Source: Crocinitomicaceae bacterium
Lineage (GTDB): Bacteria > Bacteroidota > Bacteroidia > Flavobacteriales_D > Sanyastnellaceae
Length of the DNA: 6,781 bases
Assembly (NCBI GenBank): GCA_020848015.1
Contig: JADLBA010000219.1
Location: 1 to 6,781 of the forward strand
Direction: 5' to 3'
Shown: piece by piece, positions 1-6,460 of the stretch
Layout: the number at the start of each line of letters is the position of its first letter
Numbering within the stretch: the first letter of the stretch is position 1
The notes under the pieces: generated by a model
What the model saw: the letters and a program-made list of their open reading frames with translations, nothing else
What the model was told of the DNA's origin: nothing
Databases searched by the model: none
Translations under genes and position numbers: made by a program

Positions 1-515
1 TCTTTCCTCTCATTACATCAAAAGAGTTCAAAACAGAGGCAAATTCCCCCACCAAATGGGTTCTATTACCTTATACCGTCAATGGGAAGCCTTTGGAATG
101 GCGGCAAATTCAGGAATTTCCTGAATTAAGAAACTATCTTGAGGTAAACAAAGAAGTCTTGCAAAGGCGGAAAGGTGTAATATTAAATGCTACCCTTACC
201 CGCGGGTATTGGTGGGTAATGTTAGGAGTAGGTGAATATAATTTTTTTCCTTACAAAGTAGTGTGGGGAGCTTACAGTAAAACCTCCTTTAATCCAACAG
301 ATTTTGAAGGAAATTGGCAGGCAAACCAATCATTGCAAGCATTTATTCCTGTTAAGACATTATCTGGGTCCAGAAGAATACAATCCGAATTATCGGACAA
401 AAAAATAAAAAACTACCTGCTCTCTTTAAAGATGGAAGGCACAATGAATTGGGCTCAACCCGGAAAAATCAAGAAAATAATAAAATTTGAAGAAGAGTCC
501 CTAGCCCTGATCTGA
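1..515 (+). CDS. C-terminal part of a probable adenine-specific DNA methyltransferase (5' end outside window)
   Basis: The reading frame is open from position 3 to the TGA at 513-515, giving 170 visible residues with no start codon; a TTG at 93-95 is an internal codon, not a likely start. The fragment resembles the C-terminal target-recognition region of TaqI/Eco57I-like N6-adenine methyltransferases, which follows the SAM-binding catalytic domain. Family-like points are a Leu-Pro-Tyr near the left edge, then a Pro-Glu-Leu..Tyr-Leu...Lys..Leu..Arg-Lys helix (codons near 110-170), an aromatic Gly-Tyr-Trp-Trp stretch (about 205-225), a Pro-Tyr-Lys-Val-Val-Trp motif (about 250-270), and Trp-Gln-Ala-Asn-Gln-Ser-Leu near 315-335. 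The catalytic NPPY motif would lie to the left and cannot be seen. The tail is rich in Lys and Glu. The gene is more AT-rich than the minus-strand genes. It may belong to a restriction-modification system outside the window. That it is coding is fairly sure; the function rests on remembered family patterns and is moderate. Confidence 0.6.
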   Translation, partial: FPLITSKEFKTEANSPTKWVLLPYTVNGKPLEWRQIQEFPELRNYLEVNKEVLQRRKGVILNATLTRGYWWVMLGVGEYNFFPYKVVWGAYSKTSFNPTDFEGNWQANQSLQAFIPVKTLSGSRRIQSELSDKKIKNYLLSLKMEGTMNWAQPGKIKKIIKFEEESLALI

Positions 516-583
516 CAGAAAAAATTTCCTATCGTCGAGTTGCCCATCCTTTTAGCTAATCATCTTACCTTAAAGAATAAACA

Positions 584-616
584 TTGACAGACTTTGATGC
601 GGGATTCTTATTTTTG
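584..616 (+). promoter_or_regulatory. Bacteroidota-type promoter for the microprotein gene
   Basis: TATTTTTG at 609-616 is an exact match to the Bacteroidota -7 consensus TAnnTTTG. A TTG (within TTGACA) lies at 584-586, about 22 bases upstream, which is close to the spacing expected for the -33 element; a TTTG at 593-596 is too near to serve. Transcription would start near 623, giving an AT-rich leader of roughly 15 bases before the ATG at 638. This is consensus matching only, with no expression evidence. Confidence 0.55.
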
Positions 617-637
617 CCTTACTAAAACAAAAAAATA

Positions 638-769
638 ATGTCCTCTCATCACGACGAATCCACTCACCACCACCGCGAGGCTGAACAAAACGAAATCGCC
701 GGGCCGGTAGTTTTTGCCATCATGCTTACTATCATTGCAACAGTGATCATCTACTTCTGGGCGAGATAA
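638..769 (+). CDS. His-rich single-pass membrane microprotein, 43 aa, unknown function
   Basis: ATG at 638-640 and TAA at 767-769 give 43 residues. Residues 1-19 are hydrophilic and carry five His (4, 5, 10, 11, 12) among acidic residues. Residues 20-41 are an uninterrupted hydrophobic segment long enough for one membrane helix, and the protein ends Trp-Ala-Arg. There is no cleavable signal-peptide pattern, so I expect a small anchored protein. The ATG follows an A-rich stretch typical of Bacteroidota translation starts, and a strong promoter match lies 22 bases upstream of it. I do not recognise the family. The size and architecture recall small accessory subunits of membrane complexes such as terminal oxidases, and the His cluster suggests metal binding, but both are guesses. 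It stands alone between the methyltransferase fragment and the convergent S46 gene, 96 bases from the latter's stop. Confidence 0.65.
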   Translation: MSSHHDESTHHHREAEQNEIAGPVVFAIMLTIIATVIIYFWAR

Positions 770-865
770 CCGGTGTTTTTTCCTTTCTAAGAAAAGAATC
801 ATCATATCATCCGGCGGCGAGGTCTGACGAAGTTGAATGGTGCTGCACGCAGTAATGAAACCCTA

Positions 866-3058
866 TCACTTAGACTCCGCCTTTTCGGAAGAATAGCGCA
901 CAAGTTTCATCTCGTCGAGCAGGTAACCTGCGTGGGCATAAACATCAATAACCCATAGCACATACCGGACATCAACCATGATGTTTCTGCATATATCAGG
1001 ATGGTAAAAGACATCACTCATTGTGCTTTCCCAAGTACGGTCAAAGTTGATTCCAATCAGTTGTCCTTTTCCGTTCAGAGCAGGGCTTCCGCTGTTTCCG
1101 CCCGTAGTATGATTACTGCTGGTAAAGGCTACGCGCAGTTGTCCGTTTTCACCATAAGCACCGAATACCCTTCTCTCAAATAAACTGCGCAGGTCGTCGG
1201 GAATTTTATAATCATATACATCTTCCTCCGATTTCTGGAGTATTCCGTCAGATGTCGTATAGTAGGTATAGTCCATCCCATCTCTCGGTGCGCTCCCCTC
1301 TACTTTTCCAAATGAAATGCGGAGAGTACTATTAGCATCACTCCAGTAATTGACAGAGGTATCCATTTCCCGGATAGCCTTTACATAGCGACTCATCAGC
1401 GCTTCCAATTGAAAGTTGAAAGCCGACGCTTCTGGTTTGATCTTAATGTAATAAACATCAAATAGATTTTTTGAAATATTATAAACCGGATCTTTTTCAA
1501 TTTTTGCAAAAGACTTTGGCTGCAGTCTATCCAACATCTGAAAATAATATGAGCTGTCTGAAAAAAATGATTTTGCATAGATCAGTTCTGCTGTATTTTC
1601 CCAAAGATCTGTCTTGCCTTTGTACAGGTAACGATTAAAAACATCCGGCCCCATAGAGTGATCAACATATTGACGATACAGTGGAGTCATTGATACAAAC
1701 AACTCCTTCTCTGTTGAGAGATCAAAGTCTTTATAGAACAACCGTGCATTTTTCTTGATTTCACTGATTTTATCTTTCAACTTACCCGAGGAGCTGATCA
1801 TTTCATAGTTGACAATCAGGTCAACCAACTGATGGGCAAATGAGAATATCTCCGGTCCATAGAAAACATACTCAATAAAACCCTCTCTTGCAATATTTAC
1901 CGACTCACTGTTTTTATAAATAGTTTCCAGAGATGGCAAAATATCTCCGTAATTATTTTCTTTCAGAGAAGAAATTTTTTGTTCAAAGTCAGACTCTGCT
2001 ACTCGCTTTTTTCCGGCAGCATCAAACCGGCTCAGTCCCATACTCTGGCCGATCCATTTCTTATATGCATTGCTGATGTCACTTTGCTTCGCGGCGTATT
2101 GAATTCTTACTTTATCATCCTCTTTCATTCGCCGGTCAATGATCCCAAGACTTGTTTCGCGCATACTGATTCGCATTGGATTGCTTTTCTGGACGATATA
2201 GTCAACTGCGTAACTGCTGAGATAGTGTTCTGTTCTGCCGGGAAAACCATAGACCATAGCATAATCTCCTTCGTGTGCACCGTCGAGAGAAATCTCCAGC
2301 GAAAATCCGGGAGTATAAGGTCTGTTGGCAGCGGCTACTGCAGCCGGTTCGTTATTTTCGTTAGCATAAATCCTAAAAACAGAAAAATCTCCGGTATGTC
2401 GCGGCCATACCCAGTTATCGGTATCCCCGCCAAACTTGCCGATCGCACCGGGAGGCGCTCCTACCAATCGTACATCGGAGTATGTACGTGTAACAATCAA
2501 AAAAAACTGATTGCCATAATCGAATGCCCGCACTACCCCTTCACCACCGCTTTTCTTTGATGCCTCTGCTTCGATCTGTCTTTTGTTGCTTTCTCTGATT
2601 CTTGACGCTTCTTCTCCGCTCATACCTTCAGCAATTCCACCGAACATTCGTTCGGTTACGTCTTCCATACTAACAATAAAAGTAGCTTTTAGCCCTTCAC
2701 AGATCAACTCTTCTTCCCTGCTCATGGCCCAAAAGCCATGGGTAAGATAATCATGCTCTAAGGAGGAATGAAATTGAATAAAATCGAATCCGCAGTGATG
2801 ATTGGTAAATATCAGTCCCTGGTCAGAGACCACCTCTGCTGTACAACCGCCGCCAAATAGCACAATGGCATCCTTCAGGCTGGAGTGGTTGATGGAGAAG
2901 AGATCGTCTTTTGTAAGTTTCAGACCCAAGCCCTTCATATCATCATACACTACATCCAGCACCGCCGGAATCCACATTCCCTCGTGTGCATACAAGCGAC
3001 ACGCGATTCCCAACACCGAAAGCATAATCAGAATTTTTTTCCTCATAATAATAATCAT
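866..3058 (-). CDS. S46 family dipeptidyl peptidase, DPP11-like (Asp/Glu-specific)
   Basis: A periplasmic exopeptidase that removes N-terminal dipeptides from oligopeptides. It has 730 residues from the ATG at 3058, and S46 enzymes usually have about 700-720. A second ATG at 3046 (Met5, followed by Arg-Lys-Lys) gives a cleaner signal peptide, cut after Leu-Tyr-Ala (residue 24) to leave His-Glu-Gly-Met-Trp, the usual mature start of the family. Either start is possible. The trypsin-like triad is visible: His88 in Asn-His-His-Cys, Asp224 in His-Thr-Gly-Asp-Phe, and Ser656 in Gly-Asn-Ser-Gly-Ser-Pro. Asn215-Trp216 and Asn330 match residues known to hold the substrate amino terminus in this family. 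Residues 671-674 read Asn-Phe-Asp-Arg; Arg at this site, 18 after the Ser, marks DPP11 (cleavage after Asp or Glu), whereas DPP7 has Gly. Last gene of the cluster, 51 bases after the J-protein gene. No clear terminator follows its TGA. No T9SS tail is seen. Confidence 0.93.
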   Translation of the reverse strand: MIIIMRKKILIMLSVLGIACRLYAHEGMWIPAVLDVVYDDMKGLGLKLTKDDLFSINHSSLKDAIVLFGGGCTAEVVSDQGLIFTNHHCGFDFIQFHSSLEHDYLTHGFWAMSREEELICEGLKATFIVSMEDVTERMFGGIAEGMSGEEASRIRESNKRQIEAEASKKSGGEGVVRAFDYGNQFFLIVTRTYSDVRLVGAPPGAIGKFGGDTDNWVWPRHTGDFSVFRIYANENNEPAAVAAANRPYTPGFSLEISLDGAHEGDYAMVYGFPGRTEHYLSSYAVDYIVQKSNPMRISMRETSLGIIDRRMKEDDKVRIQYAAKQSDISNAYKKWIGQSMGLSRFDAAGKKRVAESDFEQKISSLKENNYGDILPSLETIYKNSESVNIAREGFIEYVFYGPEIFSFAHQLVDLIVNYEMISSSGKLKDKISEIKKNARLFYKDFDLSTEKELFVSMTPLYRQYVDHSMGPDVFNRYLYKGKTDLWENTAELIYAKSFFSDSSYYFQMLDRLQPKSFAKIEKDPVYNISKNLFDVYYIKIKPEASAFNFQLEALMSRYVKAIREMDTSVNYWSDANSTLRISFGKVEGSAPRDGMDYTYYTTSDGILQKSEEDVYDYKIPDDLRSLFERRVFGAYGENGQLRVAFTSSNHTTGGNSGSPALNGKGQLIGINFDRTWESTMSDVFYHPDICRNIMVDVRYVLWVIDVYAHAGYLLDEMKLVRYSSEKAESK

Positions 3059-3093
3059 TGAAGAATGTATTGTATGGGGGTCTTACTATTGGT

Positions 3094-3115
3094 CGGTACG
3101 AATGATCATTTACCG
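3094..3115. repeat. Short inverted repeat at the end of the J-protein gene
   Basis: CGGTA at 3094-3098 pairs with TACCG at 3111-3115 around the perfect 10-base palindrome AATGATCATT (3101-3110), with a two-base bulge on one side. It overlaps the J-protein stop codon (3110-3112) and lies about 50 bases upstream of the S46 start. It could be an operator, or a weak mRNA hairpin in the junction between the two genes. No T-tract follows on the minus strand, so it is not an intrinsic terminator. It may also be chance. Confidence 0.3.
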
Positions 3116-3667
3116 GTGGTTATCCCATTTTTGTACAAACCAGTAATAATATCCCCATCCGGCGAAAATAAGTCCGGCAATCACCGGTAGTATAAAAAAG
3201 ATGATAGACTTTTGTTCATCCACAGGAAGTGACTGCTGCTCTGCATACTTCCACAGCGGCACGAGGATAATAACTATACAAAAGGCCATAAACAACAAGT
3301 TGACCACGAGATTCCACCTTTTTAGCATCCCTGCACTGTTGGCTTCCTCCTGCTCTCTTCTCAAATGCTCGTCGCGAATTCTTGCGATAGCCTGCTGCTT
3401 AGCCACCCACTCGCGATAGATTTTTTCTCTTAGCAATTGCTCCTCACGACTGATCACTCTCCTTCCGAATATTTTCAGGTATGACTCTCTCATGGAGGCA
3501 TCGGTGAGAATTTGATAAGCCTGCTGAATTTCAATGAACTTGTTCTGTGCCTCTGGGGAGGCATTGAGATCGGGGTGGTACTGTTTTACTAAAGTGCGGA
3601 ATGCAGAGCGAATCTCTGCCTCAGAAGCTCCTTCTTTTAATCCTAATATTTCAAAATAATTTTTCAA
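3110..3667 (-). CDS. Membrane-anchored J-domain protein (DnaJ-like co-chaperone)
   Basis: An Hsp70 co-chaperone type protein of 185 residues. The J domain occupies about residues 1-66: Tyr-Phe-Glu-Ile-Leu-Gly opens helix I, His31-Pro32-Asp33 is the loop that stimulates Hsp70 ATPase, and the Gln-Gln-Ala-Tyr-Gln-Ile-Leu helix follows. Residues 70-116 are a highly charged helix with coiled-coil character. Two hydrophobic segments follow, about 119-139 and 155-178, separated by a short polar loop. With the J domain needing cytoplasmic DnaK, both termini should face the cytoplasm. No Gly/Phe region or zinc finger is present, so this is a class III J protein. The start is TTG at 3665-3667: the frame is closed by a stop 18 bases upstream, no ATG or GTG lies between, and the next Met (59) would remove the HPD motif. 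It lies 27 bases after the barrel gene and 51 before the S46 gene. The client is unknown; help with export of the cluster's secreted products is inference. Confidence 0.88.
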   Translation of the reverse strand: MKNYFEILGLKEGASEAEIRSAFRTLVKQYHPDLNASPEAQNKFIEIQQAYQILTDASMRESYLKIFGRRVISREEQLLREKIYREWVAKQQAIARIRDEHLRREQEEANSAGMLKRWNLVVNLLFMAFCIVIILVPLWKYAEQQSLPVDEQKSIIFFILPVIAGLIFAGWGYYYWFVQKWDNHR

Positions 3668-3694
3668 TCTACATTTTTCAACTTAATCCACATT

Positions 3695-4507
3695 TTATTC
3701 TTCGCGTTCCGGTTCAGGTCGCTCTGCTTTAAATGTCGTTAGTTCTAATCCAATAGTAAGATCGGAAAGGTTGGGCAATGTTCGTCCTCCATATATATTT
3801 TCCGATGCGGAGAAAAGATTTGATAATCTGTATCTACATATAATTGCGAATCTTCCAAAACCGGCGCGGGCAAGAATATATGGCTGAATCGGATTGACAT
3901 AATCCAGCCCTGAAGCGGCGGTCTTTATCTTGTTAGCGCCACCATTTTTAGATGCCTCTACATTATCGGTAGTCACTAACCTGTTGGAAAAAACGTACTG
4001 CGCTCCTGTACCCGCGTCGAAAAACTTTCCAAGTGTATTTCCCCTGCGGGCAAAGTTGACCCGCACATAAACTCCTGCTCCTATATCATTGGTGATCAAC
4101 TTTTGAGAATGATGCCTGACCCCCTGTTGGATCAGATTTCCCCGGCTACCTTGTTCGATATGCCATACTGAGCGCAAATATTGAATGTCTGTACCGATGG
4201 ACAAAAATTCACTCAATTTCAACTTGTAGCGATAGCCCAATCCAAGAGAATTGCTTGCGAGATTGCTTTTGATCTGCAGGCTGTCGGCATAAGAAAGAGG
4301 TATAATAAATCCATAAGAAAATGTACGTCCCCAGAAATGGCGCATATTTGGGCCTCTTTCGGGCATAAATGAATTCCTCACATCCTGCTTTTCCACGTTT
4401 TTATCGAGCAATACCTGCTGTGCAGACAGGTTTCGTGAAACGAGTATCAATACAAGCAGTAACAGTATCCTGCTAATTGTTTTTTTTATTTTTCCCACTG
4501 ATCTCAA
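3695..4507 (-). CDS. Outer-membrane beta-barrel protein, unknown specific function
   Basis: 270 residues. Residues 1-29 are a signal peptide: basic start, a run of Leu/Val/Ile at 14-23, then Leu-Ser-Ala before Gln30-Gln31. From about residue 60 to 258 the chain alternates polar and hydrophobic residues in short segments with Gly/aromatic ends (for example the stretches near 60-72, 86-96, 100-112, 141-152, 205-225 and 248-258), as in outer-membrane barrels of roughly 8-10 strands. The final residues are a charged Pro/Glu-rich tail rather than a terminal aromatic strand residue. No ATG is available near the start. TTG at 4507 has an AAGGGA sequence eight bases upstream; GTG at 4498 is the alternative and also gives a good signal peptide. 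The start lies inside the subtilase gene, a 35-base overlap that suggests translational coupling. It resembles generic Bacteroidota barrel families; I cannot assign it to PorT or another named member. Confidence 0.75.
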   Translation of the reverse strand: MRSVGKIKKTISRILLLLVLILVSRNLSAQQVLLDKNVEKQDVRNSFMPERGPNMRHFWGRTFSYGFIIPLSYADSLQIKSNLASNSLGLGYRYKLKLSEFLSIGTDIQYLRSVWHIEQGSRGNLIQQGVRHHSQKLITNDIGAGVYVRVNFARRGNTLGKFFDAGTGAQYVFSNRLVTTDNVEASKNGGANKIKTAASGLDYVNPIQPYILARAGFGRFAIICRYRLSNLFSASENIYGGRTLPNLSDLTIGLELTTFKAERPEPEREE

Positions 4508-6128
4508 GAATAAATCCCTTGTAAAAAACTCGGATCACACAATCATCGCAGTATGGGTCATCCGTATAAGCGGCCAGTTTTTTTCCCGGTTCAAAAACAT
4601 TGTATCGCTTCAATACACCGTCAGCTTTCGCAACATGAAGATAAACCAAGTCGCGCATTTTAGAAAGGTCAAACACCTGATGTGAAACATCCACTTTCAC
4701 CGATTTGCTCTTTTCTTTTTGGGGGGCATGCTCTTCCATGCTCACTGTATCGGCGATTTCAAATTCGAAGCAGTCTGTTTCGCCATTGAAGAAAGAGGTC
4801 AGTGTCGGTGCGATATCTGTATTTTTTTTGTGTAAAAAATATCCAGCCTGCGGAACGCCGTATCCATGTGCATAATCATAATAAGGGTAGAGATCACCGC
4901 TCTTTTGCAACTCTTCGAACAACTGTCGAACCGGCCATTCCGGGTGCATTTGTCGGATACACGCAGCAAAACCAGCCACAAGGGGAGCGGCAAAAGAAGT
5001 TCCTGAAGCCATTTCGATACCGTTTCCGTTAGATACCATCGCCCATCCAAAGGCGGAGAGATTGGGCTTCATCCGCCTGTCGGCAGTAGGGCCATAAGAA
5101 CTGAAATAAGAATGATAACCAGTCCAAGGATCAATACCTCCCACCGTCAGTACAGAGTCTGCATCTGCGGGGGCACCGATGATTTCCCACGGCGAATCAG
5201 CGTCATTGCCTGCACTGTTCACCACCAGTATTCCCTTGTGATAGGCCATCGCCGCAGCTCTGGAAATGAGCGAATTCCTTCCGTTCATATCTTTTCTGAA
5301 ATACAACTGCCGGGTGTAAATCAACGACGAGTTGATGATGTCAGCCCCCCACTTATCTGCCCACTCCAGCGATTCTATCCAGTTGTCTTCGTTTACCATG
5401 GATTCATTGAACGGCTGTTCGGTTCTCGCCAGCAGCAACTGTGCATCGCTTGCGCAGCCCATTGCCATACCTTGGTATATCCCTGAAATACAACTCAGCA
5501 CTTCAGTACCGTGCGAGTGATACCCAAAAACAAATTTTTTATTTTTTACAAAATCATGGGTAGCGATTACCTGGCCATTGGCAACAACGTGTCTGAATAC
5601 AGAATCGGTGGGAACACCTCTGAAGCCTGCATCGAAAATGGCTACTCTGACCCCTTTGCCCGAGAGGCTCTTTTCTTTCAATAAAGAATACTGCATCCGT
5701 TCTGTCTGCGCCATTAGCAATTGAAACTCTTTTTCTTCCAATGCGGGAGAGCTATCACATCGGCTGAGAAAAGGTTGCTCAGCCATCCACTGGGTTTCGG
5801 TCACAAACGGCATCTGCGATATCACTTCTAATTGATGTGGGGTGGCATAAGCGGCCACCGCATTAAACCATCGGGAAACTCCTTTGATTGAATCACAGCG
5901 CTCTGCAATTTTTTCGATATTATCCTGTCTCACCGGAAAATCTGTGGGGTCGCTCAGAGAAAGTCCTTCTCTCTTTCTACGATTGATTGCCATTGTGTCG
6001 AAGTAGGAATATGGATCAAAGACAACTCCTTCTTTATCACTGAAAAAAATCCAGGCGACAGACTGCCCGTTGGTAGGGAGGCAGATTACTAAATGTATCA
6101 GGAGATAAAATATTTTGGCTCTATTCAT
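4473..6128 (-). CDS. Secreted S8 family serine peptidase (subtilase)
   Basis: A 551-residue extracytoplasmic endopeptidase, first gene of the cluster. The ATG at 6126-6128 is chosen because it begins a signal peptide (residues 1 to about 21, ending before Gln22); an upstream in-frame TTG at 6138-6140 is less likely. Residues 24-115 are an N-terminal prodomain of the type common before Bacteroidota subtilases, with an aromatic Trp-Ile-Phe-Phe opening, a double-Arg helix near 50, and Trp-Phe-Asn-Ala-Val near 87. The catalytic domain spans about 155-430: Asp166 (Ile-Phe-Asp-Ala-Gly), His206 (His-Ser-His-Gly-Thr), oxyanion Asn308 (Ser-Ala-Gly-Asn), and Ser378 (Gly-Thr-Ser-Phe-Ala-Ala-Pro). All key residues are present, so it should be active. 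Residues 431-551 form an extra C-terminal region, beta-rich with a Cys-Asp-Asp-Cys (527-530), which I do not recognise. It lacks an obvious T9SS sorting domain, so it may stay periplasmic or use another route. Confidence 0.93.
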   Translation of the reverse strand: MNRAKIFYLLIHLVICLPTNGQSVAWIFFSDKEGVVFDPYSYFDTMAINRRKREGLSLSDPTDFPVRQDNIEKIAERCDSIKGVSRWFNAVAAYATPHQLEVISQMPFVTETQWMAEQPFLSRCDSSPALEEKEFQLLMAQTERMQYSLLKEKSLSGKGVRVAIFDAGFRGVPTDSVFRHVVANGQVIATHDFVKNKKFVFGYHSHGTEVLSCISGIYQGMAMGCASDAQLLLARTEQPFNESMVNEDNWIESLEWADKWGADIINSSLIYTRQLYFRKDMNGRNSLISRAAAMAYHKGILVVNSAGNDADSPWEIIGAPADADSVLTVGGIDPWTGYHSYFSSYGPTADRRMKPNLSAFGWAMVSNGNGIEMASGTSFAAPLVAGFAACIRQMHPEWPVRQLFEELQKSGDLYPYYDYAHGYGVPQAGYFLHKKNTDIAPTLTSFFNGETDCFEFEIADTVSMEEHAPQKEKSKSVKVDVSHQVFDLSKMRDLVYLHVAKADGVLKRYNVFEPGKKLAAYTDDPYCDDCVIRVFYKGFILEISGKNKKNN

Positions 6129-6259
6129 TTGTCTGTACAAAAGTGCGACTACTTTTCCTGATTTCCCTCAATTGCTGAGGCTCTAAGTCTCGTTCTCTCC
6201 TTCTTGCCAGAAAAAGTTCATAATAGATGATGGGTATTGGTCTATGTTTTTGTGGCTCT

Positions 6260-6460
6260 CGCGACCTTTCCGCAAGGCTCGTCAGCGGAAAGTTGCAATA
6301 GTTTTTTTCTTTCCAAAATTCCGATTGGATATAAATATTTTACGGGAACTACTACTTCCTTTTCAAGTGCTGATACAAGATATTTTTTACAGAAAATCAG
6401 AATATCCAAACAAGAAAAAACGAATATAACCTCCCACTGTCGAGCCTTAGAAAGGTCGCG
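6260..6460 (+). repeat. Long inverted repeat with nested inner repeat: candidate structured RNA
   Basis: The left arm 6260-6281 and right arm 6441-6460 are reverse complements apart from an internal 3-base/1-base difference: 11 pairs (6260-6270 with 6450-6460) then 8 pairs (6274-6281 with 6441-6448). Similarity continues more weakly beyond (CAG and GG at 6283-6288 against 6434-6439). Inside it, TTGGATAT at 6325-6332 is the exact complement of ATATCCAA at 6402-6409, so the stems nest like a rod of about 200 bases with a large internal loop. The + orientation is favoured because T-tracts follow hairpins only on that strand. It could be a small RNA (a 6S-like rod is one thought), the leader of the 6624 gene, or a palindromic repeat element. 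The identity is unknown; the pairing itself is directly visible. Confidence 0.55.
6261..6308 (+). terminator. Local hairpin followed by a T-tract (terminator-like or part of a switch)
   Basis: CTTTCCGC at 6266-6273 pairs perfectly with GCGGAAAG at 6285-6292 around an 11-base loop. With one bulged C at 6265, GCGA (6261-6264) extends the stem against TTGC (6293-6296) using one G-T wobble. Five bases later there is a run of seven T. The gap makes it a poor canonical intrinsic terminator. The left half is the same sequence used by the long inverted repeat, so the local and long-range structures exclude each other. Confidence 0.35.

Noticed and set aside
93..95. TTG at 93 as the start of the left-edge gene
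   Set aside because: The frame stays open to the window edge and the residues before it fit the same domain, so the gene starts outside the window.
783..796. CTTTCTAAGAAAAG as a terminator between the convergent genes
   Set aside because: The arms are separated by a single base, so no stable loop can form, and no T-tract follows on either strand at the right place.
608..805. 65-codon minus-strand open frame opposite the microprotein
   Set aside because: It lies antisense to a better-supported gene with promoter and membrane helix, and its His/Arg-rich sequence shows no family pattern.
840..848. GTGCTGCAC palindrome downstream of the S46 gene
   Set aside because: Nine bases with a one-base centre; too short for a terminator and expected by chance.
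1979..2560. 193-codon plus-strand open frame inside the S46 gene
   Set aside because: It is fully antisense to a strongly conserved peptidase region; the composition is that of a shadow frame.
2987..3058. Lipoprotein signal peptide in the S46 protein using Cys20
   Set aside because: The residues before the Cys (Leu-Gly-Ile-Ala) do not fit a lipobox, and a signal peptidase I site follows at Leu-Tyr-Ala before the usual mature start.
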